Shown here: positions 6,979 through 14,662 of the stretch, piece by piece | Position numbering within the stretch: the stretch's first letter is position 1 | Layout: every line of letters begins with the position of its first letter | Virus record (IMG/VR): IMGVR_UViG_3300046804_005083 | Span: 53,153-117,152 of that record | DNA length: 64,000 bases | Source of the DNA: a virus | Strand: one strand, 5' to 3' | Notes under the pieces: generated by a model | What the model was told of the DNA's origin: nothing | What the model saw: only the letters and a program-made list of their open reading frames with translations | Database searches by the model: none | Program-made: the position numbers and the translations under genes

Positions 6979-7791
6979 TTAACTGAATAACTTAATATTA
7001 TCTCCTCTCTTCAGGGTTCTAGACACATACTGTTTAGAACCCTGTTTATATGGCATAATATCACTCATATCATTTAGTACAATATTTAAGTACTGTTTCT
7101 TAAGTAAAAATATATTTCTCTTCCCCTCTTCAAGTTTTACTTCATATTCATAGTTTGTAACTGGATTAGTAAATTCAGTTGTAGGAATTACAACCTCTGT
7201 TTGAAGCCCATTGTCATAATATGAATAACCGATTACTAAGGTTGTGTTTCCATTTGCAGCAACAAACCTTCTAGTTTCTGGAAGGAAGTATGGAACTGCA
7301 ACTCTTTTAACGGCATCTTTTTCTACTACATATTCTACTCTATAACCTAGTCTTACTCCTTTTGGAATTAATGTTATTCCATTAGAATCCTTTACATCAT
7401 TAGTTACTTCAAAGTGATGAGGAGCATAAAAATCTGTTCCAGTATCTCCAACAGAATATAGATTTTCATAGGAACCATACTTATCTAAAACACAATTCTC
7501 AAAGGATTGCTGAGGCATAGGCCATTCACTTTGAACATTCAAAATATTATTTGATAATAATACCAACCAATCTAGAGTCTCATCCCCATAATATTTAAAT
7601 GCTACGTTATCTGGTCTTTCATCTCCAATAATATTATATTTTTCAAAGAACACAGCACTTTGAAATATTTCATCTCTAATCTTTCCTCTTTTGAAAAGAT
7701 TTTTTACTGGTATGTATTCTGAAATGTTTCTTTCTTTTGGGTTCCTATTGACATATTCAAAGTTAGGAACTTGTCTAAAGTAACTTGGCAT
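6979..7791 (-). CDS. 53: baseplate wedge protein gp53
   Basis: A 270-residue protein with the gp53 core: FFEKYNIIGDERPDNVAFKY, then YYGDETLDWLVLLSNNI and WPMPQQSFENCV. In T4, gp53 joins neighbouring wedges into the hexagonal baseplate. It is longer than T4 gp53 (196 residues), with an added C-terminal beta-rich part (residues about 110-250) ending in KQYVSRTLKRGDNIKLFS. It is the last gene of the minus-strand operon gp4, unknown, gp48, gp53, one base from gp48. Confidence 0.85.
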   Translation of the reverse strand: MPSYFRQVPNFEYVNRNPKERNISEYIPVKNLFKRGKIRDEIFQSAVFFEKYNIIGDERPDNVAFKYYGDETLDWLVLLSNNILNVQSEWPMPQQSFENCVLDKYGSYENLYSVGDTGTDFYAPHHFEVTNDVKDSNGITLIPKGVRLGYRVEYVVEKDAVKRVAVPYFLPETRRFVAANGNTTLVIGYSYYDNGLQTEVVIPTTEFTNPVTNYEYEVKLEEGKRNIFLLKKQYLNIVLNDMSDIMPYKQGSKQYVSRTLKRGDNIKLFS

Positions 7792-7792
7792 C

Positions 7793-9190
7793 TTAGAAAC
7801 CTATTGGGTGATCTTCTTCATAATCCTTATCATATAGTGGAACAAGTTCTGAAAATGTTAAGTTTATGGTATAAGAAACCATGGTTGCTTCATCATCAAT
7901 AAATGTTGAATATGTACCTAATGGAGTATAATCAACTACACAATTTTGCAATGCACACATTTTAATCAGATTAATAGATTTGTGATTATCACTCGTTCCT
8001 CCATTTATGTATTGTATTCTAAAAATATTTGGAGCACCTAAAAATATTCCATTAATTTTTGGTGCCATATTTTTTTTGAATGCTCTAATAATTTTTTTTA
8101 CAATATCAGACTCGTCTTCACTTCTTGGCGAAAGTTTAAATGTAAAATTAAATGGTCTTAATTGTGGACCTTGGAATAGTAATTCCATATTTGGATTTAA
8201 AATTCCACCAGTTGCTCTTGAAAGTAATCCTGGTGCTTGAACTGCTTGTTCAAGGAGAGCAGTAAGAAGTAAATTTTGAAATTGTCCACCATAGTTTTTT
8301 ACAGTGGTTGCAATATCTTGCATTCCTTTGCCTAATGCAGATGCAAAACCACCAGGACTAGTCATTCCCGTGGCTGAAGCTTTTACTAACATTCTTTGTA
8401 ATTCATTTAATTCTCCTGGTCCCCAATTCACAACGTTTTGATCATTAATTGGTGCTTGTATTGGAAGAATTATTGGTTTTTCTGATGAAACTTTTTCATA
8501 CAAATTAGTGTCTACACTTGATCCAAATTTTTGATTTTCTCTTGCACTTTTAAAAGCATCTGGAAGTTTTTTATAATCCATGTCAGGATTTTTTTTCAAT
8601 TTCCAAATTTCAAATCTTACATGATCTTGCGATTCAAGCATTTTTTCTGGATAAACAAGAACCGTTGGATCTTTTGTTACACGAAATGGTTGTTCATTTG
8701 GTGCTGTTGGTGCTGGAGTAGATCCACCTGTTGGAGAAGATTGTGAATTTGGATCTGTTGGTGCTGGAGTAGATCCTCCTCCTGGTGTTCCTTGTTGGTT
8801 TGGATCTGTTAGTTGTCTTCTTAAATTTGAATCTGAAAAGATAGAAGTTGCTTGATCATAATTTCCATTATCGCGTTCATTTCCAGGAGGATATGTTGTG
8901 AAGGTCCAATTTCCATTCGGTTGTTGTACATATCCAGAGTGTTGAACATAAAATTTTCCAGTAGTGGGATCTCTTCCAGCATATTGACTTCCACTTACTT
9001 GAGATGTTGTTTGCTGAGAAACTGGTGCATTTGGGTTATTAATTATTGTATATGTTTTGTTAGCAACTCTTTGTGCTTCAGTTTCATTCGTTTCATAGTA
9101 TATAAAAACTGTTTTTCCGTCCTCACTAGGTACTGATTTCCAGGGTAATTTCCTTCCTCCGTGCATAAAGGTTTGTTCTTTTAATGTCAT
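7793..9190 (-). CDS. 48: baseplate tail-tube junction protein gp48
   Basis: The C-terminal 200 residues carry the gp48 signature: ELLFQGPQLRPFNFTFKLSP, then SEDESDIVKKIIRAFKKNM, then FLGAPNIFRIQYINGG and a closing beta-strand YTINLTFSELVPLYDKDY. gp48 sits on the central hub and starts tail-tube assembly. The N-terminal 200 residues are low-complexity, rich in Pro, Thr, Ser and Gln, with two near-repeats of the type PGGGSTPAPTDPN. I start the gene at ATG 9190, which follows GGGAGGTGATTT; the longer frame to 9205 would place the ribosome site inside the gene. At 465 residues it is longer than T4 gp48 (364). Confidence 0.83.
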   Translation of the reverse strand: MTLKEQTFMHGGRKLPWKSVPSEDGKTVFIYYETNETEAQRVANKTYTIINNPNAPVSQQTTSQVSGSQYAGRDPTTGKFYVQHSGYVQQPNGNWTFTTYPPGNERDNGNYDQATSIFSDSNLRRQLTDPNQQGTPGGGSTPAPTDPNSQSSPTGGSTPAPTAPNEQPFRVTKDPTVLVYPEKMLESQDHVRFEIWKLKKNPDMDYKKLPDAFKSARENQKFGSSVDTNLYEKVSSEKPIILPIQAPINDQNVVNWGPGELNELQRMLVKASATGMTSPGGFASALGKGMQDIATTVKNYGGQFQNLLLTALLEQAVQAPGLLSRATGGILNPNMELLFQGPQLRPFNFTFKLSPRSEDESDIVKKIIRAFKKNMAPKINGIFLGAPNIFRIQYINGGTSDNHKSINLIKMCALQNCVVDYTPLGTYSTFIDDEATMVSYTINLTFSELVPLYDKDYEEDHPIGF

Positions 9191-9264
9191 CAAATCACCT
9201 CCCAACCAAGAGGATTAACAATCTCAATTTTTTGTAGAGTATGAGACATTGATGAGAGTGGTTT

Positions 9265-9657
9265 TTATTTATTTAGACGGAATTTTTCATAAGGTATTGA
9301 AAGAAGTTCATCTAATTCATTATACTTGACACTATAAAGTTTTCCGGCAACTTCTGCCCAAGTATAATTCCTATATTTTCTCCAATGAAAATTTAAACCT
9401 CTAAATCCCCAATTAAACAATTTTGTACAAACAATTAAAGGGTGTTGATCGTATTCAATATCGGGAGTTTTTGGATTATATACAAAAGTATAAAACTTAT
9501 CTTGTTCGGGAAGTATGGAATCTTCTTTGAAGATTTCCATAATTAACAACATTAAATCTTCAGCATCAGTTACTTTTTCTTTGGCAATTCTTTTTTTTAA
9601 TTCTCTAACTCTTGGAGTTGTTGATTTTTCTATGTACTGACCGAAACCTTCTGCCAT
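9265..9657 (-). CDS. conserved T4-like cyanophage protein between gp4 and gp48
   Basis: A 130-residue protein starting on an overlap with the gp4 stop. A charged N-terminus (STTPRVRELKKRIAKEKVT) is followed by FYTFVYNPKTPDIEYDQHPL and an aromatic block, FNWGFRGLNFHWRKYRNYTW. I recognise the pattern as conserved in T4-like marine phages but cannot attach a T4 gene name with confidence. Its operon position suggests a structural or assembly role in head completion or the baseplate. Confidence 0.6.
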   Translation of the reverse strand: MAEGFGQYIEKSTTPRVRELKKRIAKEKVTDAEDLMLLIMEIFKEDSILPEQDKFYTFVYNPKTPDIEYDQHPLIVCTKLFNWGFRGLNFHWRKYRNYTWAEVAGKLYSVKYNELDELLSIPYEKFRLNK

Positions 9658-10100
9658 TATTTGATACCTAAGTGATCTTCTGTAACCAGCATAAATTCTA
9701 TCATTCTATCTTTACAAAATTCTTCTGCTGCTTTCCACTTTGCTTGATTGACTGCATAAGTTCTGCATTCGTGCAGATAAGATTTAGTCACTCTTGATTT
9801 TTGTTTTGGTGGAACTGTTTGCTTCTTTGGTTTCACTTCAACAACATAAGTTTTAATTTGTCCTGATTGTTCTTTGACTTTAATAAGATAATCAGGAAAA
9901 TATCTATGAACTCTATTATCTATAGGTGACACATAAGGAACACAAAATTCCTCTGAAGCCCAGGAAACTATACTTGGATTATGGTCGCACCAATAACAAA
10001 ATTTTCTTTCCCAACTACTTCTACAAATAATATTATTATAGTCTCCTTTGTACTTGTTAGGATGAGAAGGTTTGTAGATGCTCTTGAGACTTTCTGCCAT
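9657..10100 (-). CDS. 4: head completion protein gp4 (nuclease-like)
   Basis: A 147-residue protein of the T4 gp4 (gp50/65) head-completion family, needed after DNA packaging so that tails can join. Family blocks are SIYKPSHPNKYKGDYNNIIC, then RSSWERKFCYWCDHNPSIVSWASEE, then RYFPDYLIKVKE and TYVVEVKPKKQ. The PDYLIKV and VVEVKPK strands form a PD-(D/E)XK-like nuclease core, so a DNA-trimming role is plausible. It is the first gene of the minus-strand operon, 30 bases after a consensus late promoter. Confidence 0.87.
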   Translation of the reverse strand: MAESLKSIYKPSHPNKYKGDYNNIICRSSWERKFCYWCDHNPSIVSWASEEFCVPYVSPIDNRVHRYFPDYLIKVKEQSGQIKTYVVEVKPKKQTVPPKQKSRVTKSYLHECRTYAVNQAKWKAAEEFCKDRMIEFMLVTEDHLGIK

Positions 10101-10130
10101 TATCCTGTCTACATAATATATTAGTAAAAG

Positions 10131-10138
10131 TATTTATA
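10131..10138 (-). promoter_or_regulatory. late promoter for the gp4-gp53 operon
   Basis: TATTTATA on the + strand is TATAAATA on the minus strand, the T4 late consensus, 30 bases before the gp4 start. It lies in the 39-base divergent gap, two bases from the + strand ATG at 10140. Confidence 0.75.
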
Positions 10139-10139
10139 G

Positions 10140-10943
10140 ATGGCTGGTCCCTCTACAAGAACATATTCTGTAGCAGACTTAAAAGCAAGGTTAATGAGAC
10201 CTGCTTTAACTTCTCATTATGTGTGCAGATTTCAACCTCCTCAAGATGTTGTAGAATGGATGGCAGCAAGATCTGATGCAGGTGCTTCTGGAGAAAACTA
10301 TAATGATACTTTTATTCAAGAATTGATTGAAATTTCTTGTTCTGAAGCATCTTTGCCAGGATCATCACTGACTACAAACGATGTGAATGATGATTATACT
10401 GGTGTAACCCAAAAGTTTGCGTATAGAAGATTATATGATTCTACTGCAGACTTTACTTTTTATGTTGATAATAATTACACGACTCTTAGTTTTTTTGAAG
10501 GTTGGTTGTCTTATATTGTAAGAGAAGACATAACCAGTGGAGTTCAAAATGAAAATTATTTTTATCGTGTAAGATTTCCAGAATCTTATAGAACACCTTA
10601 TTTGTATATTACCAAATTTGAAAAAGATCATAACAGTCTTGAATCTGGACCATATTTGAATTATCAATTTATTGGAGCATATCCAATAAGCATTTCTTCA
10701 ATGCCAGTAAATTATGATCAATCTCAATTATTAAAGTGTACTGTTTCTTTTACTTATGATAGATATGTACTTACTAAAACTCCGTTAAGTCCACTTCAAA
10801 GAGGATTTATTCAAGATAGACTTGTTCGTGAAGATAATGCAAGAGGAGCAGCTGCAGCAGCTGCTGGACGTGGATTGGAAGAATTAAATAGAGCAAACGA
10901 AGAAGCATATTATAGAGCAAATCCTGATCAAAGACCTAAATAA
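10140..10943 (+). CDS. 54: gp54-like tail-tube initiator or tube-like protein
   Basis: A 267-residue protein. The first part reads MAGPSTRTYSVADLKARLMR, followed by beta-rich sequence (QELIEISCSEASLPGSSL, then YAYRRLYD-like FAYRRLYDSTADFTFYVDNN, then YFYRVRFPESYRTPYLYI). The block ending in PISISSMPVNYDQSQLLKC is typical of the tail-tube fold shared by gp19, gp48 and gp54. Because gp48 is already identified nearby, gp54 is the most likely counterpart, but a second tube-like protein cannot be excluded. No clear ribosome-binding site precedes the ATG, and the only nearby late box is on the other strand. A CTAAATAA at its 3' end may serve gp26. Confidence 0.6.
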   Translation: MAGPSTRTYSVADLKARLMRPALTSHYVCRFQPPQDVVEWMAARSDAGASGENYNDTFIQELIEISCSEASLPGSSLTTNDVNDDYTGVTQKFAYRRLYDSTADFTFYVDNNYTTLSFFEGWLSYIVREDITSGVQNENYFYRVRFPESYRTPYLYITKFEKDHNSLESGPYLNYQFIGAYPISISSMPVNYDQSQLLKCTVSFTYDRYVLTKTPLSPLQRGFIQDRLVREDNARGAAAAAAGRGLEELNRANEEAYYRANPDQRPK

Positions 10944-10970
10944 TCACACCTGAAAATTCTATAGGACATC

Positions 10971-11690
10971 ATGCCATTACCTAAGATTTCTACACCAACT
11001 TATGAACTTGAGTTGCCTTCATCTGGACAAACAATCAAGTACAGACCATTTCTAGTAAGAGAAGAAAAACTTCTGGTTCTTGCTATGGAATCGGAAGACA
11101 CAAAAGAAATTACAACAGCAATTAAGGCAGTAATTAAAAATTGTATTGAAACGAAAGGAATTAAAGTAGAGACTCTTCCTACTTTTGATATTGAATATAT
11201 CTTTTTAAATATTCGTGCAAAGTCAGTTGGAGAAGATATTGAAGTTAATATTCTCTGCCCTGATGACGAGGAAACTTCTGTTCCTGTAAAAATTAGTGTT
11301 GATGATATTAAAGTTCAAAAGAACGAAGAACACAATAAGCAGATTAAAGTAGATGACAATATTATGATGGAAATGAAATATCCATCACTTGAGCAATTTA
11401 TTAAAAATAATTTTGACATCTCAAATCAAAGTAATGTTGAGCAATCTTTTGATTTAATTGCTTCTTGTATTGATAAAATTTATACTGAAGATGAAGTTTG
11501 GTCAGCATCTGATGTGACTAAAAAGGAACTTAATGAATTTCTTGATCAAATGAACTCTGTTCAATTTAAACAGATTGAAAAGTTCTTTGAAACTATGCCC
11601 AAACTATCTCATAAAATTTCAGTTACTAATCCAAATACTGGAGTTGAAAGTGAAGTTGTTCTAGAGGGTCTTTCCAGTTTTTTCGCCTAG
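10971..11690 (+). CDS. 26: baseplate hub assembly protein gp26
   Basis: A 239-residue protein of the T4 gp26 family, which helps assemble the hub but is not abundant in the finished baseplate, so it acts like a chaperone. Family blocks are PTYELELPSSGQTIKYRPFL, then VREEKLLVLAMES, then FDIEYIFLNIRAKSVGE. The last codons, AGT TTT TTC GCC TAG, hold a perfect slippery heptamer. A -1 slip there would bypass the stop and continue into the next small gene. The overall arrangement resembles the lambda G/GT tail chaperones. Confidence 0.85.
   Translation: MPLPKISTPTYELELPSSGQTIKYRPFLVREEKLLVLAMESEDTKEITTAIKAVIKNCIETKGIKVETLPTFDIEYIFLNIRAKSVGEDIEVNILCPDDEETSVPVKISVDDIKVQKNEEHNKQIKVDDNIMMEMKYPSLEQFIKNNFDISNQSNVEQSFDLIASCIDKIYTEDEVWSASDVTKKELNEFLDQMNSVQFKQIEKFFETMPKLSHKISVTNPNTGVESEVVLEGLSSFFA
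11678..11684 (+). promoter_or_regulatory. slippery heptamer for -1 ribosomal frameshifting
   Basis: T TTT TTC is an X XXY YYZ heptamer positioned in the correct phase (0-frame codons TTT TTC), with GCC and then the gp26 stop TAG directly after it. The -1 frame is open from 11654 through the stop at 11869, so a slip gives a gp26-gp51 fusion of about 298 residues. A possible downstream stem is AACTTG (11705-11710) with CAAGTT (11722-11727). Confidence 0.65.
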
Positions 11691-11701
11691 GAATGTCCCA
11701 T

Positions 11702-11869
11702 ATGAACTTGGAGAATTACTTCAAGTTAAACTTTGCCTTGATGCAGTATCATAAATATTCATTAACAGAGATTGAAAATATGATGCCTTGGGAAAGGGAC
11801 ATCTATGTGATTTTACTTCAACAGCATCTGGAAGAAGAAGAACAAAGATTAAAACAAGCAAATGGATGA
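11702..11869 (+). CDS. short hub-assembly / tail-chaperone-like protein (gp51 position)
   Basis: A 55-residue protein MNLENYFKLNFALMQYHKYS, then LTEIENMMPWERDIYVILLQ and a charged coil EEEEQRLKQANG. The MPWERDIY motif is typical of small tail-assembly chaperone segments in many tailed phages. An in-frame ATG at 11693 gives three more residues. The same frame is reached from gp26 by -1 slippage at 11678, so the main product could be a fusion rather than a free protein. The stop overlaps the next ATG. By position it corresponds to T4 gp51, but sequence identity to gp51 is not claimed. Confidence 0.6.
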   Translation: MNLENYFKLNFALMQYHKYSLTEIENMMPWERDIYVILLQQHLEEEEQRLKQANG

Positions 11870-14660
11870 TCAGGATTCTAATAATCAAGTCATAACTATA
11901 GAACCTGAGATTTCTCAAATTCTTGGGTTACAGGATGACTTTGATTTAGATCCTGATGAATATTTGCAACTTGTAAGAGAGAAGTTAGTTCAATATGATT
12001 TTTTAAGTGGTTCTAATGAAATTACAGATGAGCAAAAAGAAGAACAAAGATTATTAGCAACTAAAGTTAGAGAAATACGAGGTCAAAAAAGAGAAGGTGT
12101 TGTAAAATATAATACAGGTAAAGTAGGAAAAAAGATAAATGTAGACTCTTTTTTTGGAAGAAAACCGGAAGAAGAACAGGATCAGAAAAAAATTACCGAT
12201 CCGTCAAAACTTCTTCCTGGAACTGCTGCTAAAACAGGTGACATAATTAAATATAAATCCCAACAAGTTGAAGATTTAAAACAACCAGAAGAGAAAAAAG
12301 AAAATAAAGAAATTGCTACAATATTAAAAATATTAGATTCTATTTTAGACACATTAAAAAATAATTTTAAGTTTGATCAGAAAAAAACGGAAGTAGATAG
12401 AAAAGACAAAGAAAAGAAGAAGAGGGAAGCAAGAGAATCTAATCTTGAAAAAGGATTTGGAATGGTTAAAGGTGCCATTCAAAAAATGCTGGCACCATTT
12501 CAAAATATTCTTGATGCGATTTGGAGATATATTTTCTTTACTTTCTTAGGTAAAATGTTTACCGATTTGATGAATTGGTTGAAAGATCCTAAGAATAAAA
12601 AGAAAATAGAAGTTATTGGTAGATTCTTAAAGGACTGGTGGCCTTTATTATTGGGTGCTTATCTTTTATTTGCATCTCCTCTTGGGTTGTTTATCAAAGG
12701 TGCAATCAAATTAATTGGAGGTTTAACTTCTCAGATTCTTAAACTTCTTCCAAGATTATTAAAACTTTCTGGAAGTTTGCTAAGAGGTGCTGCGTCTGCG
12801 GCAAGAGCTGCTGCACCACTTTTAACAAGTCCAGAAGTTGTGATTCCAGCAACGGTTTTGGGCGCTGGTGTTGTAATAAATGAACTAACAGGACAAAGAA
12901 AAGCAGCACCAGTACAAGCAGAAAATAAGGCAAGAGCACAAACAGGAAAAGGTTTAGGTGTTCAGGGTGTTGATACTGCTGCAGAATCAAAAGCAGCAAA
13001 AGCACCAACTCCAGGAAGTATGGGTCCAACAACACCTTATGGACTTTTGCAAGGTGTAAAACTTGGTGGAATTGTTCGTAGTCCTCGTAACATACGCAGA
13101 TATACAAATGGAGCAGAAGTTGTTGAAGATGGATATAGTGGAGTAGATTCTGATACCGGAATTTCAATTACTGGTGCAGGTAAAGATACACAATTGATTG
13201 CAGCAAGACCAGGAGAAGTTGTATTAACTCCAGAGGATGCTGGACACATTCAACAAAAAACAGGATTTGATGTTTATAAATTTGTAGGAAACAGAAAACC
13301 TGGATATACTAATTTTAATAAAATTAAAACATCTGGTGGAATTTCTCTTGCAAATAAAGGAGGAATTTTAGGATTTGCTGATGGTGGTATTGTTGGAGGA
13401 AATACACCTCAACAATCAGAAAATCCAAAAATAAATTTACCCGATTATTACTCTTTATTAGCAATATCCGCATTAGAAGATGATAAACCTCAAGGTAGAG
13501 CAGACGTTGCACAATCAATTTACAATAGATTGCTTGCAGCAAATAGGTATGGTGTTAATTTCTATCAAAGAACTAATAGTTTGAAAGATTTAATTACTGC
13601 CGGAGGAGGAAAAAAAGATGGAGGTCAATATGAACCAACTTTTTCAAATAAGGGCGATTGGTTAAATATCAAGGATAAAAATAGTGCAGTGATTGCAATT
13701 ATGAACTCCAAAAAAGGTAGAGATCATAAGTGGACTTTTAAAGATGCTATGGATCAGTTGAATGCTACAGAATCTGCTCTTAGAAATCCATCTTTACAAT
13801 CATCTGCCCAAAAACATGTTGGTGGAAGAGCATATTTCTTAGGAACTTCTGAACAAAAAAATATGAAACCTGGTTCTGGTGATGTTTTAAGAGGAAAAGA
13901 ATATAATTATTTTTCTCCTTGGTTTTTGGAAGGAAAACCATACGATAAAGAAAGAAGAAATATTGCTTCTCCAATTCCTCAAATGCTATTACCTAAACCC
14001 GAATCAACATCAGGAACGGAATCTTCAAATATTTCTCAAGATAAAAATAAACAAAATCCAATTCAAAATTTTGCTTCCAATATTTTTAACTTATTTTCGT
14101 CACCACCATCAGGATTTGCAAAACCTACAAAGACTAAACCTTCATCAAAACCACCAAAGAGATGGGCAATTGATCCTCGTGGATGGTTTGGTATGCAAGG
14201 TGGAGGTTCTATTATGCCAATAACAACTAAAATTGGAATACCTACATCTAAAATGAATATTGAAGCAGGTGCTGATACACAATATCTTCCTCAATACAAC
14301 GTTGCAGTTCAACCTGGAGAGCAATTATTTAAATATGTAATTCCAAAAGATGCTGCCGAAAAGGGTGCAGGAAATCAATTATTATATGCTGCAAATAAGA
14401 TTATTGGAGATAAAGATTCAAATTCAAACGCAGCAAAGATTGGAATAAGAAATAAATCCATAGGAATAAAACCATATTCATCTGGAGGATTAAATAGTAG
14501 TAATATTACTATGCTTCCTCCTATTAAAAATTCTTCAATGAGTGGACAAGGAGTAAAAGGATCCATAAGTGGTTCTCAACATTATTCCTTTAGTCCTGTT
14601 CTAGATTCTGCTTTTGATGTTAGAAAAATGAATTGCGATATCTACGAAATCGTTGATTAA
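11862..14660 (+). CDS. large hub/tape-measure-position protein with SleB-like hydrolase domain
   Basis: A 932-residue protein. Residues 1-210 are charged and helical with a long KKKREAR coil. Residues about 215-310 contain hydrophobic helices (YIFFTFLGKMF; WPLLLGAYLLFASPLGLF; IKLIGGL) as in tape-measure proteins. Residues about 525-690 resemble a SleB-type cell-wall hydrolase: LLAISALEDDKPQGRADVAQ, then SIYNRLLAANRYG and, later, GGRAYF. The C-terminus is low-complexity. Its position after gp26 and before gp27 is where a tape-measure or hub protein is expected. I infer that it spans the tail lumen and cuts peptidoglycan during injection. It is paralogous in design to the next gene. Confidence 0.6.
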   Translation: MDDQDSNNQVITIEPEISQILGLQDDFDLDPDEYLQLVREKLVQYDFLSGSNEITDEQKEEQRLLATKVREIRGQKREGVVKYNTGKVGKKINVDSFFGRKPEEEQDQKKITDPSKLLPGTAAKTGDIIKYKSQQVEDLKQPEEKKENKEIATILKILDSILDTLKNNFKFDQKKTEVDRKDKEKKKREARESNLEKGFGMVKGAIQKMLAPFQNILDAIWRYIFFTFLGKMFTDLMNWLKDPKNKKKIEVIGRFLKDWWPLLLGAYLLFASPLGLFIKGAIKLIGGLTSQILKLLPRLLKLSGSLLRGAASAARAAAPLLTSPEVVIPATVLGAGVVINELTGQRKAAPVQAENKARAQTGKGLGVQGVDTAAESKAAKAPTPGSMGPTTPYGLLQGVKLGGIVRSPRNIRRYTNGAEVVEDGYSGVDSDTGISITGAGKDTQLIAARPGEVVLTPEDAGHIQQKTGFDVYKFVGNRKPGYTNFNKIKTSGGISLANKGGILGFADGGIVGGNTPQQSENPKINLPDYYSLLAISALEDDKPQGRADVAQSIYNRLLAANRYGVNFYQRTNSLKDLITAGGGKKDGGQYEPTFSNKGDWLNIKDKNSAVIAIMNSKKGRDHKWTFKDAMDQLNATESALRNPSLQSSAQKHVGGRAYFLGTSEQKNMKPGSGDVLRGKEYNYFSPWFLEGKPYDKERRNIASPIPQMLLPKPESTSGTESSNISQDKNKQNPIQNFASNIFNLFSSPPSGFAKPTKTKPSSKPPKRWAIDPRGWFGMQGGGSIMPITTKIGIPTSKMNIEAGADTQYLPQYNVAVQPGEQLFKYVIPKDAAEKGAGNQLLYAANKIIGDKDSNSNAAKIGIRNKSIGIKPYSSGGLNSSNITMLPPIKNSSMSGQGVKGSISGSQHYSFSPVLDSAFDVRKMNCDIYEIVD

Positions 14661-14662
14661 AG

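Noticed and set aside
11702-11869. Direct assignment of the 55-residue protein as T4 gp51
   Set aside because: The position agrees, but the protein is much shorter than T4 gp51 and I could not verify similarity, so no gene symbol is given.
12739-13167. A 142-codon minus-strand frame within the first tape-measure-position gene
   Set aside because: It is antisense to a clear coding frame and gives a Leu/His/Gln-rich product of no known type.
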